A stretch of 7,826 nucleotides of DNA from assembly GCA_964424545.1 (NCBI GenBank), contig CAYRJN010000177.1:1-7826 (forward strand), written 5' to 3'. A program made the translations under genes and the position numbers. Every line of letters begins with the position of its first letter. Within the stretch, counting starts at the first letter, position 1. The stretch is from JAUVIB01 sp964424545 (GTDB taxonomy: Bacteria; Calditrichota; Calditrichia; Calditrichales; Calditrichaceae). Below are positions 1-6,646 of the stretch, piece by piece. The notes under the pieces are model-generated. The model had not been told where the DNA came from. It did no database searches and saw nothing but the letters and a program-made list of their open reading frames with translations.

Positions 1-60
1 CGTTAATTACATGGGATAATATACAAAATTTTCAATTACTTATCATCTTTTTTTTACCGA
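1..60. other. 3' flank of the last gene; no gene or clear terminator seen
   Basis: This is AT-rich sequence after the TAG of the lipoprotein gene. The two minus-strand ATGs each reach a stop within a few codons. Eight T on the plus strand (48-55) read as A on the minus strand, so they do not form an intrinsic terminator for this operon, and I see no stable hairpin. Transcription may continue past the window edge. Confidence 0.5.
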
Positions 61-987
61 CTAAGTAGAATTAATGTTCAACGGATTAAAAGCGGAAAAC
101 GTTATTTCAACCTGATCGCCTATTTTAGCCGGCGGAGAATCAAGCAATGAACCGGTGATTACCACGTCCCCGGCGCGCAGGTAACGCCCGTATTTCGGCA
201 ACGTATTGGCAAGATATAACACGGCGTCGATAAACCTATAACCCATTGAATTACCCCTCGCTTTAAGCTGACCGTTAATAATGACCTGCGCTTCTATTTT
301 GCTCAAATTCACCTCATCTAAACTCCGCAATGTTTTAGGGCAAACATATCCGCCGTTTGAAAGACCGTCGGCAATTGCCTGTGCGGTTGCGGCTTTTGTC
401 CCGCCTTCAGCGTCTCGTACTCGTATTGAAATTAATTCGCTAAAGCCGCCGACGCCCCCAATTGCCTCAAGCAAATCGTCTCGCGAAATAACCGGTCCTG
501 ATAGATCTTTTTTAATTAAAAAACCCACTTCCGCTTCAACCAACGGACTGCCGTTCACATATTGCCGATGATCCGCAACTCCGCCGGACTTAACTTCCAA
601 CGAAGCAAGCATAAATCCGAAAAGCGGTTTAAACGGTTTACTTGCATCCGTTACTTTAGCACCGCCCATTTTCCAACCGGCGACGCGTTCGCCCTGCTCT
701 TCCAATTTAGATAACATTGTCATTTGAATTTTGTAGGCTTCATCCTCGCTAAGATCAGGGTAATGGAGCGCCAGAGCACGCGTGGTACCGACCGTTTTAC
801 GCACTTTTATAAGATGGTTCGCAATACTATCCATAGACGCAACTGGTCCTAATTGAGCGCTAAGATCGGGACTTTTAAACGTTTGACGCTCAGATTTATT
901 CGATTGGCAAGAAACGGTATATAGAATAATAAGGACGAATAAAATTCTTTTGAAACAGTTCAATCCAACCCTATAAAGATTATTCAC
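61..987 (-). CDS. 2-keto-4-pentenoate hydratase-like (MhpD-type, FAH fold) lipoprotein
   Basis: A 308-residue protein whose body (about residues 52-300) matches MhpD-type 2-hydroxypenta-2,4-dienoate hydratases/4-oxalocrotonate decarboxylases, which act on short 2-oxo acids with a divalent metal. The three acidic metal ligands are in place: Glu151 and Glu153 in VEAEVGF, and Glu184 in FSELISIRVRD, with the same 31-residue spacing as MhpD. The catalytic Lys is Lys106 in GWKMG, and the C-terminal AGDVVITGSLL element is typical. Unlike ordinary family members, which are cytoplasmic, it begins with a basic then hydrophobic segment (FKRILFVLIILYTVSC) and a likely lipidated Cys27, followed by a Ser/Lys/Gln-rich tether. 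The chosen GTG start has GGAG 8 bases upstream; a TTG at 961-963 would give a shorter signal with the same Cys. It follows the GH51 stop by 26 bases. GC content looks higher than in the GH38 gene by partial counts. The fold is clear; the natural substrate and the reason for membrane anchoring are unknown. Confidence 0.85.
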   Translation of the reverse strand: MNNLYRVGLNCFKRILFVLIILYTVSCQSNKSERQTFKSPDLSAQLGPVASMDSIANHLIKVRKTVGTTRALALHYPDLSEDEAYKIQMTMLSKLEEQGERVAGWKMGGAKVTDASKPFKPLFGFMLASLEVKSGGVADHRQYVNGSPLVEAEVGFLIKKDLSGPVISRDDLLEAIGGVGGFSELISIRVRDAEGGTKAATAQAIADGLSNGGYVCPKTLRSLDEVNLSKIEAQVIINGQLKARGNSMGYRFIDAVLYLANTLPKYGRYLRAGDVVITGSLLDSPPAKIGDQVEITFSAFNPLNINST

Positions 988-995
988 AATATATT

Positions 996-999
996 CTCC
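996..999 (-). promoter_or_regulatory. Ribosome binding site supporting the GTG start of the hydratase-like lipoprotein
   Basis: GGAG on the minus strand lies 8 bases before the GTG at 985-987. It is the best Shine-Dalgarno match in the 26-base gap and decides for GTG over the internal TTG at 961-963. An ATG overlapping the GGAG is out of frame and reaches a stop after five codons. Confidence 0.6.
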
Positions 1000-1013
1000 A
1001 TTCTTTTAAAAAG

Positions 1014-2576
1014 TTATTTTTTGTCCAATTGTATTATGTTGATCGAATGCGCAGGAAACGTATATACAATATCTCGTCCCTTATTATAACAAAAAGACTC
1101 TTCAATAACAACATTTTCCGGATGATCAAAATCATTTGCCGAATTTGTCTTAGGTGCGTTTAACGTATAAATCGTACATTTTTCCTTTGTTTTATAACTT
1201 TTTATTTTAATGGTTGTTTCAATGTCCTTATCTTTATGTCGATTTATTACCGCCAAATACAATCGTGAATTTTTTCCGTCTATTGTAACGACACAATCTA
1301 TGTACGGCACATTTCCCACGCCCACTTTCTCTGAAGCTTTATAAGTTTTTACATCGACATCCGCTTTAACTAATATATCGCCCGTATGATTAGTATACAA
1401 AACAAAAGACAAATAAATCGGATTAACATACAGTCCGCCTTTATCATTGGTAACAATCGCCGGAAGTTGATTGACCAAATCGCAAAAATTTGCCATGGTT
1501 ACAATATCGCTGTTACGCAAAAACACATGGAACATACCGGCGGCAAAAAGGCCGTCCGTTAAGGTACACTTTTGCATCAGACCGTTATAGGTTTTTGCCT
1601 CTTTATGCCATATATTCCATTCATCCACCGCAATTTCCAATTTATTATCGGCCGGAACTAACATTTTTATCATATTTCCGAGTTTTTCAATTTCCGGTTC
1701 CAATTTTAACGGACAAGAGACGACGTCATAATATTCGTCATAAAAATAATAGGCATGCAGAGAAATGTAATCAAGAAACTCATTTGCCTCTTTCAAAATT
1801 GTATAATTCCATTTATCAGCGCCTTTAATCGCAGGATTATTTAATCCGACGGCAATTAGGGATAGGGATGTATCCACCATCGTTTTCATAATTTTCGAAT
1901 ATTGTTTAATTATCAAGGCATAACTCTGCGGCGTATGCCAAAAATAGGATTCATTTCCTATCCCCCAATATTTTACGTTATAGGGTTTTATATACCCGTT
2001 TTTTTTACGTAAAGATGCAAATTTCGTATCGCCGTCCCGATTACAATATTCCACCCAATTGGCCGCTTCTTCAGGCGTACCCGTACCGACATTTGCGCAG
2101 AAATAGGGTTCGGCTCCTATCAAATTACAAAAATCAATAAATTCATCCGTACCAAAAGCATTGGTTTCCCCAGGCGAAGCCAAACAAAGTCCCGGCAACA
2201 AGGTTTTTGGTCGCATCGCTCGGGGGCCAATACCGTCTAACCAATGATAATATTCCGACGGAGTACCACCCGGCCAGCGTACTATTGGCGTTTTGATTTC
2301 CCTGAATTTTTCAATAACGTCTTTGCGCATTCCGCGGATATTGGGAATAGGAGAATCCTCTCCGACCCATAATCCGGGATATAAACAGTTTCCGCAGTTT
2401 TCAACCATTTGACCGTAAATATTTTTATTCACCTTTCCCAAAATGCTGTCGGCATAAATAGTTACGGAAGCCGTAATATCTTTTTTCTCCGATGCATATA
2501 GCTGCGCAAAACTATTGAGGATTATCAGTATCCCGAAGAATGCTATAAAGCTTCTTTTAAAATCCAAAAGCGCCAT
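1014..2576 (-). CDS. GH51-family alpha-L-arabinofuranosidase-like enzyme, exported
   Basis: A 520-residue clan GH-A glycoside hydrolase, expected to release alpha-L-arabinofuranosyl residues by a retaining mechanism. Residues 1-28 form a signal peptide (hydrophobic core FIAFFGILIIL, likely cleavage after LYA), so it acts in the periplasm or outside. The acid/base is Glu209 in YWGIGNES and the nucleophile Glu319 in VDEWNIWH. Other residues expected in the -1 subsite are present: Glu59, Arg100 (RWPGG), Asn208, His274 and Tyr276. The family hallmark GLWVGEDSPIPN lies at about 68-79, and a C-terminal beta-sandwich domain follows the barrel. Several positions usually strongly conserved in GH51 are changed: the GHxxEH-type motif reads GQMVEN, the residues after RWPGG are TPSE, and the stretch after GNE is SYFWH. 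It may therefore have a shifted specificity. It starts 9 bases after the GH38 stop, behind a TAAGGG sequence. Family assignment is firm; strict arabinofuranosidase activity is less sure. Confidence 0.9.
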   Translation of the reverse strand: MALLDFKRSFIAFFGILIILNSFAQLYASEKKDITASVTIYADSILGKVNKNIYGQMVENCGNCLYPGLWVGEDSPIPNIRGMRKDVIEKFREIKTPIVRWPGGTPSEYYHWLDGIGPRAMRPKTLLPGLCLASPGETNAFGTDEFIDFCNLIGAEPYFCANVGTGTPEEAANWVEYCNRDGDTKFASLRKKNGYIKPYNVKYWGIGNESYFWHTPQSYALIIKQYSKIMKTMVDTSLSLIAVGLNNPAIKGADKWNYTILKEANEFLDYISLHAYYFYDEYYDVVSCPLKLEPEIEKLGNMIKMLVPADNKLEIAVDEWNIWHKEAKTYNGLMQKCTLTDGLFAAGMFHVFLRNSDIVTMANFCDLVNQLPAIVTNDKGGLYVNPIYLSFVLYTNHTGDILVKADVDVKTYKASEKVGVGNVPYIDCVVTIDGKNSRLYLAVINRHKDKDIETTIKIKSYKTKEKCTIYTLNAPKTNSANDFDHPENVVIEESFCYNKGRDIVYTFPAHSINIIQLDKK

Positions 2577-2588
2577 TGTTTTCCCTTA
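2577..2588 (-). promoter_or_regulatory. GH38/GH51 junction: stop codon overlapping a Shine-Dalgarno-like AAGGG
   Basis: The minus strand reads TAAGGGAAAACA and then ATG. As at the esterase/GH38 junction, the upstream stop codon forms the start of an AAGGG sequence, here 6 bases before the GH51 start. The genes are again in the same frame, separated by the stop and three codons. Coupled translation is likely. Confidence 0.5.
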
Positions 2589-5500
2589 ATATTTTATTTT
2601 TAATAACATTATTTGATACGCCACAATGGTAAAATCGATCTCATTATCTTTAAACTTAATTCTTCTTTTTTCCTCCTCGCATAGATTTATAACCGAAACC
2701 GCCGATATTTTTCGATCCAAGCTTAATTTTACATTTGTATTTTTACCTTCCCATTCATAGCAATGAAATATAATATCATTTTTATCCTCTTTAGCAAAGC
2801 TGATCGTGCTCACAATTACATTTTTCGGCTCTACTTTAACAAAAGAATGACGAATCGGCAATGTTCCGCTATGTTTTGTGGTAAAAAACAGCAATAACGG
2901 ATTATTAAACTCATAAGCTTTACGCTTAACAAGGCTCTTTTTCCAGTCGCCTTTGTGAGGATATAACCAATACAATATGTCGTTTTTCCCGCGATTGGCA
3001 AGGGGATCCGGCCATAAAGGTGAATTCAACAAAGTTAAGCGCATAACGTTATCATTAGTATCATATCCGTATTTACTATCATTTATTAAAGCAATACCGT
3101 AATCTTTTTCCGACAAATCCGCCCATCGAATAGCAGACACCTCGTATTTTGCCTTATTTTCCTCTTTTTGCAAATCCGAAGAGCGTGTAATGGAACCATA
3201 AGGAATTTCATATACAGGATTGAGGCTGTCAATTTTAAATGAAAAGGCAGTCTTTAATATTATTTCATCTTCCCACCAATCAACCACCGTCCTAAATTCC
3301 ACATAATCAGCGTCTTCGTATAATATAATATCTTGTATAAAGAAACTATTGGGAAAATCTTCCGTCGGATAAGGCTTCCGTTCGCCCGGTTTTAAAAAAT
3401 CTCGTTTAAAACGAAGAACGGTTCGTATCGGTCCGTCTTCGATTATTTCCCCTTTACCACGTAAAACACTTTCAAACGATTCACCCGTATAATTGATATT
3501 CCATGCTTTCCAAAGTCTCACTTTATTGCCAAAGAGTTGCAATCGATTGCTATCCGCTGTTAATAATTCACGTTTATTTTTTTTATCCACTATTTGAGTA
3601 ATCCAACCGCTAAGATTATCATAATCAATTCTTATATATTTATTTTCTAATAAATTCTCGCTCCGTTTTATAGAGCTCTCATATTTTTTAGGAGATTGTT
3701 TTTTTAAACCGTAAACGGCGTATCCCATAGAAGGAATATTCGCCTTAAATAAAATTTTTCTTTCTATTTCGTTTTCAACGATTATCTGCGAAGGAATTTC
3801 TTCGCCGTTATCATTGACAATAATGTAATCGTTGCCAACGCCGTCGGGAAGACGAATAAAAACATAATTTGAACGATTCCACGAAAGCAAATTGAAAATA
3901 ACAATCGGCTTGCCTTCCGGCAAAATCTCCGTATTGATATTCTTTATGATCCGCTGTGCCGATTTATCCCCAACATATTGCGCTAATTTTGCCGCCTCGT
4001 CATATCGTTCATAAACATCATGATAAACGGAGTGAATACTGGTGCCCGGTAATATATCATGAAATTGATTAAACAACACATTCTTCCAAGCCTTTTTCAT
4101 AATTTCCGGTTCATTGTTTTGTGCAAATACCGATAATTTCTCTACATTAGGAAGAAATATTTCATTTTTCCTATTCAAAGCTTTTGTTTTTGCCTGATTT
4201 GTATATGTCGCTCTGTGATATTCGAGATACAATTCATCGTTCCAAACAGGCAGATTTGATAGATCTTGTTTTCGTAATAATGCAAAATACTTTTCCAGCG
4301 TTGTAAATTCTATATTTGGAAAAATCCATATATCTCTTAACCTTTCAATTCGATTTAACATTTCCAAACTGGGGCCGCCGCCATGATCGCCTATGCCGAA
4401 TAAAAATAATACTTGTCTAAAACCGGTGTTAGCCTCAAACTGACGCAAAAAATCAATAAAATTAAAGGGATCGTCAATTTTATCCATGTATTCGTTGGGC
4501 AGATAAGTTAATACGCGCGATCCGTCTGGCGCTTCCCACCAAAAAAGTCGATATGGGAAAATATGCGTATCATTCATATTTAATTTGGTTGTAACAAAAT
4601 TTTCTATCCCGGCATAATTAAAGAATTGAGGCAAGTTCCAATTAAAACCGAAAGAATCCGGATTAATACCCACTTTAGCCTTTTTACCGAACTTTTTTAA
4701 AAAATAATCCTGTGCATACTGAAATTGTTTAACCCACGATTCACCGTCCGGTAAATTGCAATCGGGTTCTACCCACATACCTCCGGCAATTTCCCATTGT
4801 CCTTGAGCTATTTTTTCCATAATACCCCTAAACAACTCGGGATGATATTTTTCCATCCATTCATAATAAGCGGCCGAGCTCTGTACAAAAGTCATATCTT
4901 TTTTTATATCCATCAATTTTAGCGCTGAAGAAAACGTTCGTTTACAAACTTCAACCACTTCCTTTTCACGCCACAACCAAGCAGCGTCGATATGGGCGTT
5001 TGCCACGAAATAGATAGTGAACTGTTTGGCAAATTCTATAAACGGTTTCAGATGTTTTCTTATATTTTCTATCGATTGCAAATATTTTTCATAATCCCCT
5101 TTTTGCAACGAATCTATATCAATACGTCCGGCTAATTGCTGTAAAGACTTAAGTAACTTTTTTTTCTTCTTTTTATCTAAAGACGATTTATCAATTCTAT
5201 TATCCTGTTTTAATTTAGCTATTTTTTGATAGGTATCATCGGATAACAACTTCTGAATGGTTCTAAAACTTAATAAAAGATTGTCCGTTAATGCTTTTAT
5301 TTTTTCATCCTTTTCCAAAATCAAGTAGGCGTCACTCAGCCAAAAAAGATACATGGGATGATTACTGTTCCCTTTTATGAGCAACGTTATTTTATCACCC
5401 GCCGTTACATCGGAAGTTAACTGGAATGTTTTATCCCACTGCCAGCGTCCAAGAGATTTACCATTGCACCACAGCTCTCCCGTATCGTTTATGGAAATAA

Positions 5501-5774
5501 AAAAATTCAATCGTCCTATTACATCGTTCCCCAAAATTTTATCGGGAATGGTTATCACTTTTCGCAACCAGCAGCCATATTGAAATACGTCTTCATTTTT
5601 TAATTTAAACTCTTTCCAATGGGAATCATCAAAATTCAGAGCTGAAATTTCGATCGGATTAAGCGACATATCATCGTTTAGTTTCCAATCGTTAATTATT
5701 AATTTCATACTACTATCTAAAATATTGACCACATTATCTACAACAGTTTTTCTGTTTTCACTATTATTTGCCAT
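2586..5774 (-). CDS. GH38 alpha-mannosidase, cytoplasmic
   Basis: A 1062-residue retaining, metal-dependent alpha-mannosidase that hydrolyses terminal alpha-mannosyl residues. Order of parts: a jelly-roll, galactose-binding-like N-terminal region (about residues 45-155, with INDTGELWCNGKSLG); a Lys-rich linker (about 156-245, including six consecutive Lys at 201-206); the GH38 catalytic domain; then the helical middle and beta-sandwich C-terminal domains. By alignment from memory with Golgi mannosidase II, the metal ligands are His261 and Asp263 (AHIDAAWLWR), Asp373 (NPDSFGF, also the nucleophile) and His572 (FHDILPGTS). The conserved GDHGGGP loop (462-468) and the LYLEYHRATYT segment (516-525) are also present. 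Length is normal for bacterial GH38 enzymes with an added N-terminal domain. There is no signal peptide, and an in-frame TAA four codons before the ATG rules out a longer start. The start is preceded by a TAAGGG sequence that includes the esterase stop, suggesting coupled translation. The family is certain; linkage preference and natural substrate are not. Confidence 0.95.
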   Translation of the reverse strand: MANNSENRKTVVDNVVNILDSSMKLIINDWKLNDDMSLNPIEISALNFDDSHWKEFKLKNEDVFQYGCWLRKVITIPDKILGNDVIGRLNFFISINDTGELWCNGKSLGRWQWDKTFQLTSDVTAGDKITLLIKGNSNHPMYLFWLSDAYLILEKDEKIKALTDNLLLSFRTIQKLLSDDTYQKIAKLKQDNRIDKSSLDKKKKKKLLKSLQQLAGRIDIDSLQKGDYEKYLQSIENIRKHLKPFIEFAKQFTIYFVANAHIDAAWLWREKEVVEVCKRTFSSALKLMDIKKDMTFVQSSAAYYEWMEKYHPELFRGIMEKIAQGQWEIAGGMWVEPDCNLPDGESWVKQFQYAQDYFLKKFGKKAKVGINPDSFGFNWNLPQFFNYAGIENFVTTKLNMNDTHIFPYRLFWWEAPDGSRVLTYLPNEYMDKIDDPFNFIDFLRQFEANTGFRQVLFLFGIGDHGGGPSLEMLNRIERLRDIWIFPNIEFTTLEKYFALLRKQDLSNLPVWNDELYLEYHRATYTNQAKTKALNRKNEIFLPNVEKLSVFAQNNEPEIMKKAWKNVLFNQFHDILPGTSIHSVYHDVYERYDEAAKLAQYVGDKSAQRIIKNINTEILPEGKPIVIFNLLSWNRSNYVFIRLPDGVGNDYIIVNDNGEEIPSQIIVENEIERKILFKANIPSMGYAVYGLKKQSPKKYESSIKRSENLLENKYIRIDYDNLSGWITQIVDKKNKRELLTADSNRLQLFGNKVRLWKAWNINYTGESFESVLRGKGEIIEDGPIRTVLRFKRDFLKPGERKPYPTEDFPNSFFIQDIILYEDADYVEFRTVVDWWEDEIILKTAFSFKIDSLNPVYEIPYGSITRSSDLQKEENKAKYEVSAIRWADLSEKDYGIALINDSKYGYDTNDNVMRLTLLNSPLWPDPLANRGKNDILYWLYPHKGDWKKSLVKRKAYEFNNPLLLFFTTKHSGTLPIRHSFVKVEPKNVIVSTISFAKEDKNDIIFHCYEWEGKNTNVKLSLDRKISAVSVINLCEEEKRRIKFKDNEIDFTIVAYQIMLLKIKY
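5157..5174 (-). other. A-rich homopolymer tract encoding six lysines in the GH38 gene
   Basis: On the minus strand this is five A, G, two A, G, eight A, G, encoding Lys201-206 of the alpha-mannosidase linker. The last seven bases (5163 down to 5157) read A AAA AAG in the zero frame, the form of a known bacterial -1 slippery heptamer. A -1 shift would meet TAA at 5151-5149, two codons later; a +1 shift also stops soon after. The tract is directly visible; any slippage is not demonstrated. Confidence 0.5.
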
Positions 5775-5789
5775 ATCAAAACACCCTTA
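5775..5789 (-). promoter_or_regulatory. Esterase/GH38 junction: stop codon overlapping a Shine-Dalgarno-like AAGGG
   Basis: The minus strand reads TAAGGGTGTTTTGAT and then ATG. The esterase stop TAA runs directly into GGG, giving an AAGGG ribosome-binding-like sequence 9 bases before the GH38 start. Ribosomes terminating on the esterase would sit on the GH38 binding site, which suggests translational coupling. The two genes are in the same reading frame. Confidence 0.5.
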
Positions 5790-6629
5790 AATAATATTGC
5801 ATAACTTTAACCAATCAAACAAAACCATTTTCCAGGACGGATTGGAATTAAATGCATTCGGGCCGTGTCCTCCCTGTTCAAAAATTACCATTTCAGTCAA
5901 GACATCATTTACTACCAAGGATTTATAGAAACGCAGACTGTTTTCCACGGAAACTTCCGAATCATCGCTGCAATGAAGTAAAAAAACAGGCGAAATATTT
6001 TTATTGACATTGTTTTCCTGCGAATATTGTGCAATTAATCGACTATTATCTCGTTCGCTTCCCAATAAATTATTTTTTGTTCCCATATGGGTATATTTTT
6101 TTTCAAACGTAATAACGGGATAAAACAAAATAATAAAATCAGGTTTATTATTATACTGTTCGATTTCGTCACCGATATGGATACTGTGGCCATTCGGAGC
6201 CGTTGCAATTGTCGCGGCAAGGTGACCTCCGGCCGAAAAGCCCCATACGCCAACCTTTTTGGCGTCAACATTCCAATCGTCCGCATGGAAACGAATAAGT
6301 TTCATTGCTCGTCTGGCGTCATTGGCAGGAACAGTATGATTACCATTGGGTAAGCGATATTTTAATACAACGGCTACCATCCCATGTGATGTAAGCCAAT
6401 CCGCCATAGCAAACCCTTCGTTTTTTAAACAAACCACGCCATAGCCACCGCCCGAAAGGAGTAACACCGCCGGTCTTCTTTTTATGTTGTCTTCAGGTAG
6501 ATAGACGCTCATGACGGCTTCGGAAATATTACCCGTACATTCGATGTCGCCCGTTTCCGCGCCGGAAAGACCATTGCTGTCCGGCGCGCCATCAGGCCAT
6601 AGCTTTATTTCATGAAATTTTTTAGCCAT
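5787..6629 (-). CDS. Alpha/beta-hydrolase esterase (acetyl-xylan/feruloyl esterase-like), cytoplasmic
   Basis: A 280-residue serine esterase that probably removes acetyl or other acyl groups from sugars. The N-terminal motif around LWPDGAP is typical of the BD-FAE/acetyl-xylan esterase-like hydrolases found in glycan operons. An oxyanion-hole stretch, LLSGGGYGVV, lies at about residues 57-66. The nucleophile elbow GFSAGGH gives Ser132. The acid is Asp222 or Asp223 in HCSDDSEVSVENS, and His255 in GGHGPNAF completes the triad. No signal peptide or membrane segment is present, so the protein should be cytoplasmic and act on imported, still-esterified saccharides. It starts 17 bases after the symporter stop; the upstream region is A/T-rich with no Shine-Dalgarno sequence, a style common in Bacteroidota. 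It ends 12 bases before the alpha-mannosidase and in the same frame. Esterase is secure; the exact acyl group and sugar are not known. Confidence 0.88.
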   Translation of the reverse strand: MAKKFHEIKLWPDGAPDSNGLSGAETGDIECTGNISEAVMSVYLPEDNIKRRPAVLLLSGGGYGVVCLKNEGFAMADWLTSHGMVAVVLKYRLPNGNHTVPANDARRAMKLIRFHADDWNVDAKKVGVWGFSAGGHLAATIATAPNGHSIHIGDEIEQYNNKPDFIILFYPVITFEKKYTHMGTKNNLLGSERDNSRLIAQYSQENNVNKNISPVFLLHCSDDSEVSVENSLRFYKSLVVNDVLTEMVIFEQGGHGPNAFNSNPSWKMVLFDWLKLCNII

Positions 6630-6646
6630 TTTAATTATTTCGATTA

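Noticed and set aside
48..55. T8 run as an intrinsic terminator
   Set aside because: It is T on the plus strand, opposite to the direction of all genes here, and no GC-rich hairpin precedes it.
281..571. Plus-strand open frame of 96 codons
   Set aside because: It lies wholly inside the hydratase-like gene on the other strand, has no domain-like pattern or ribosome site, and reads as low-complexity shadow sequence.
1490..1828. Plus-strand open frame of 112 codons
   Set aside because: It is antisense to the conserved GH51 catalytic region; its composition is an image of that gene and no family is recognisable.
5377..5583. Plus-strand 68-codon frame in the GH38 N-terminal region
   Set aside because: It is fully antisense to a continuous, conserved gene with no supporting signals.
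6035..6353. Overlapping open frames on both strands within the esterase gene
   Set aside because: Both overlap the conserved nucleophile-elbow region of a well-supported gene and encode no recognisable motif.
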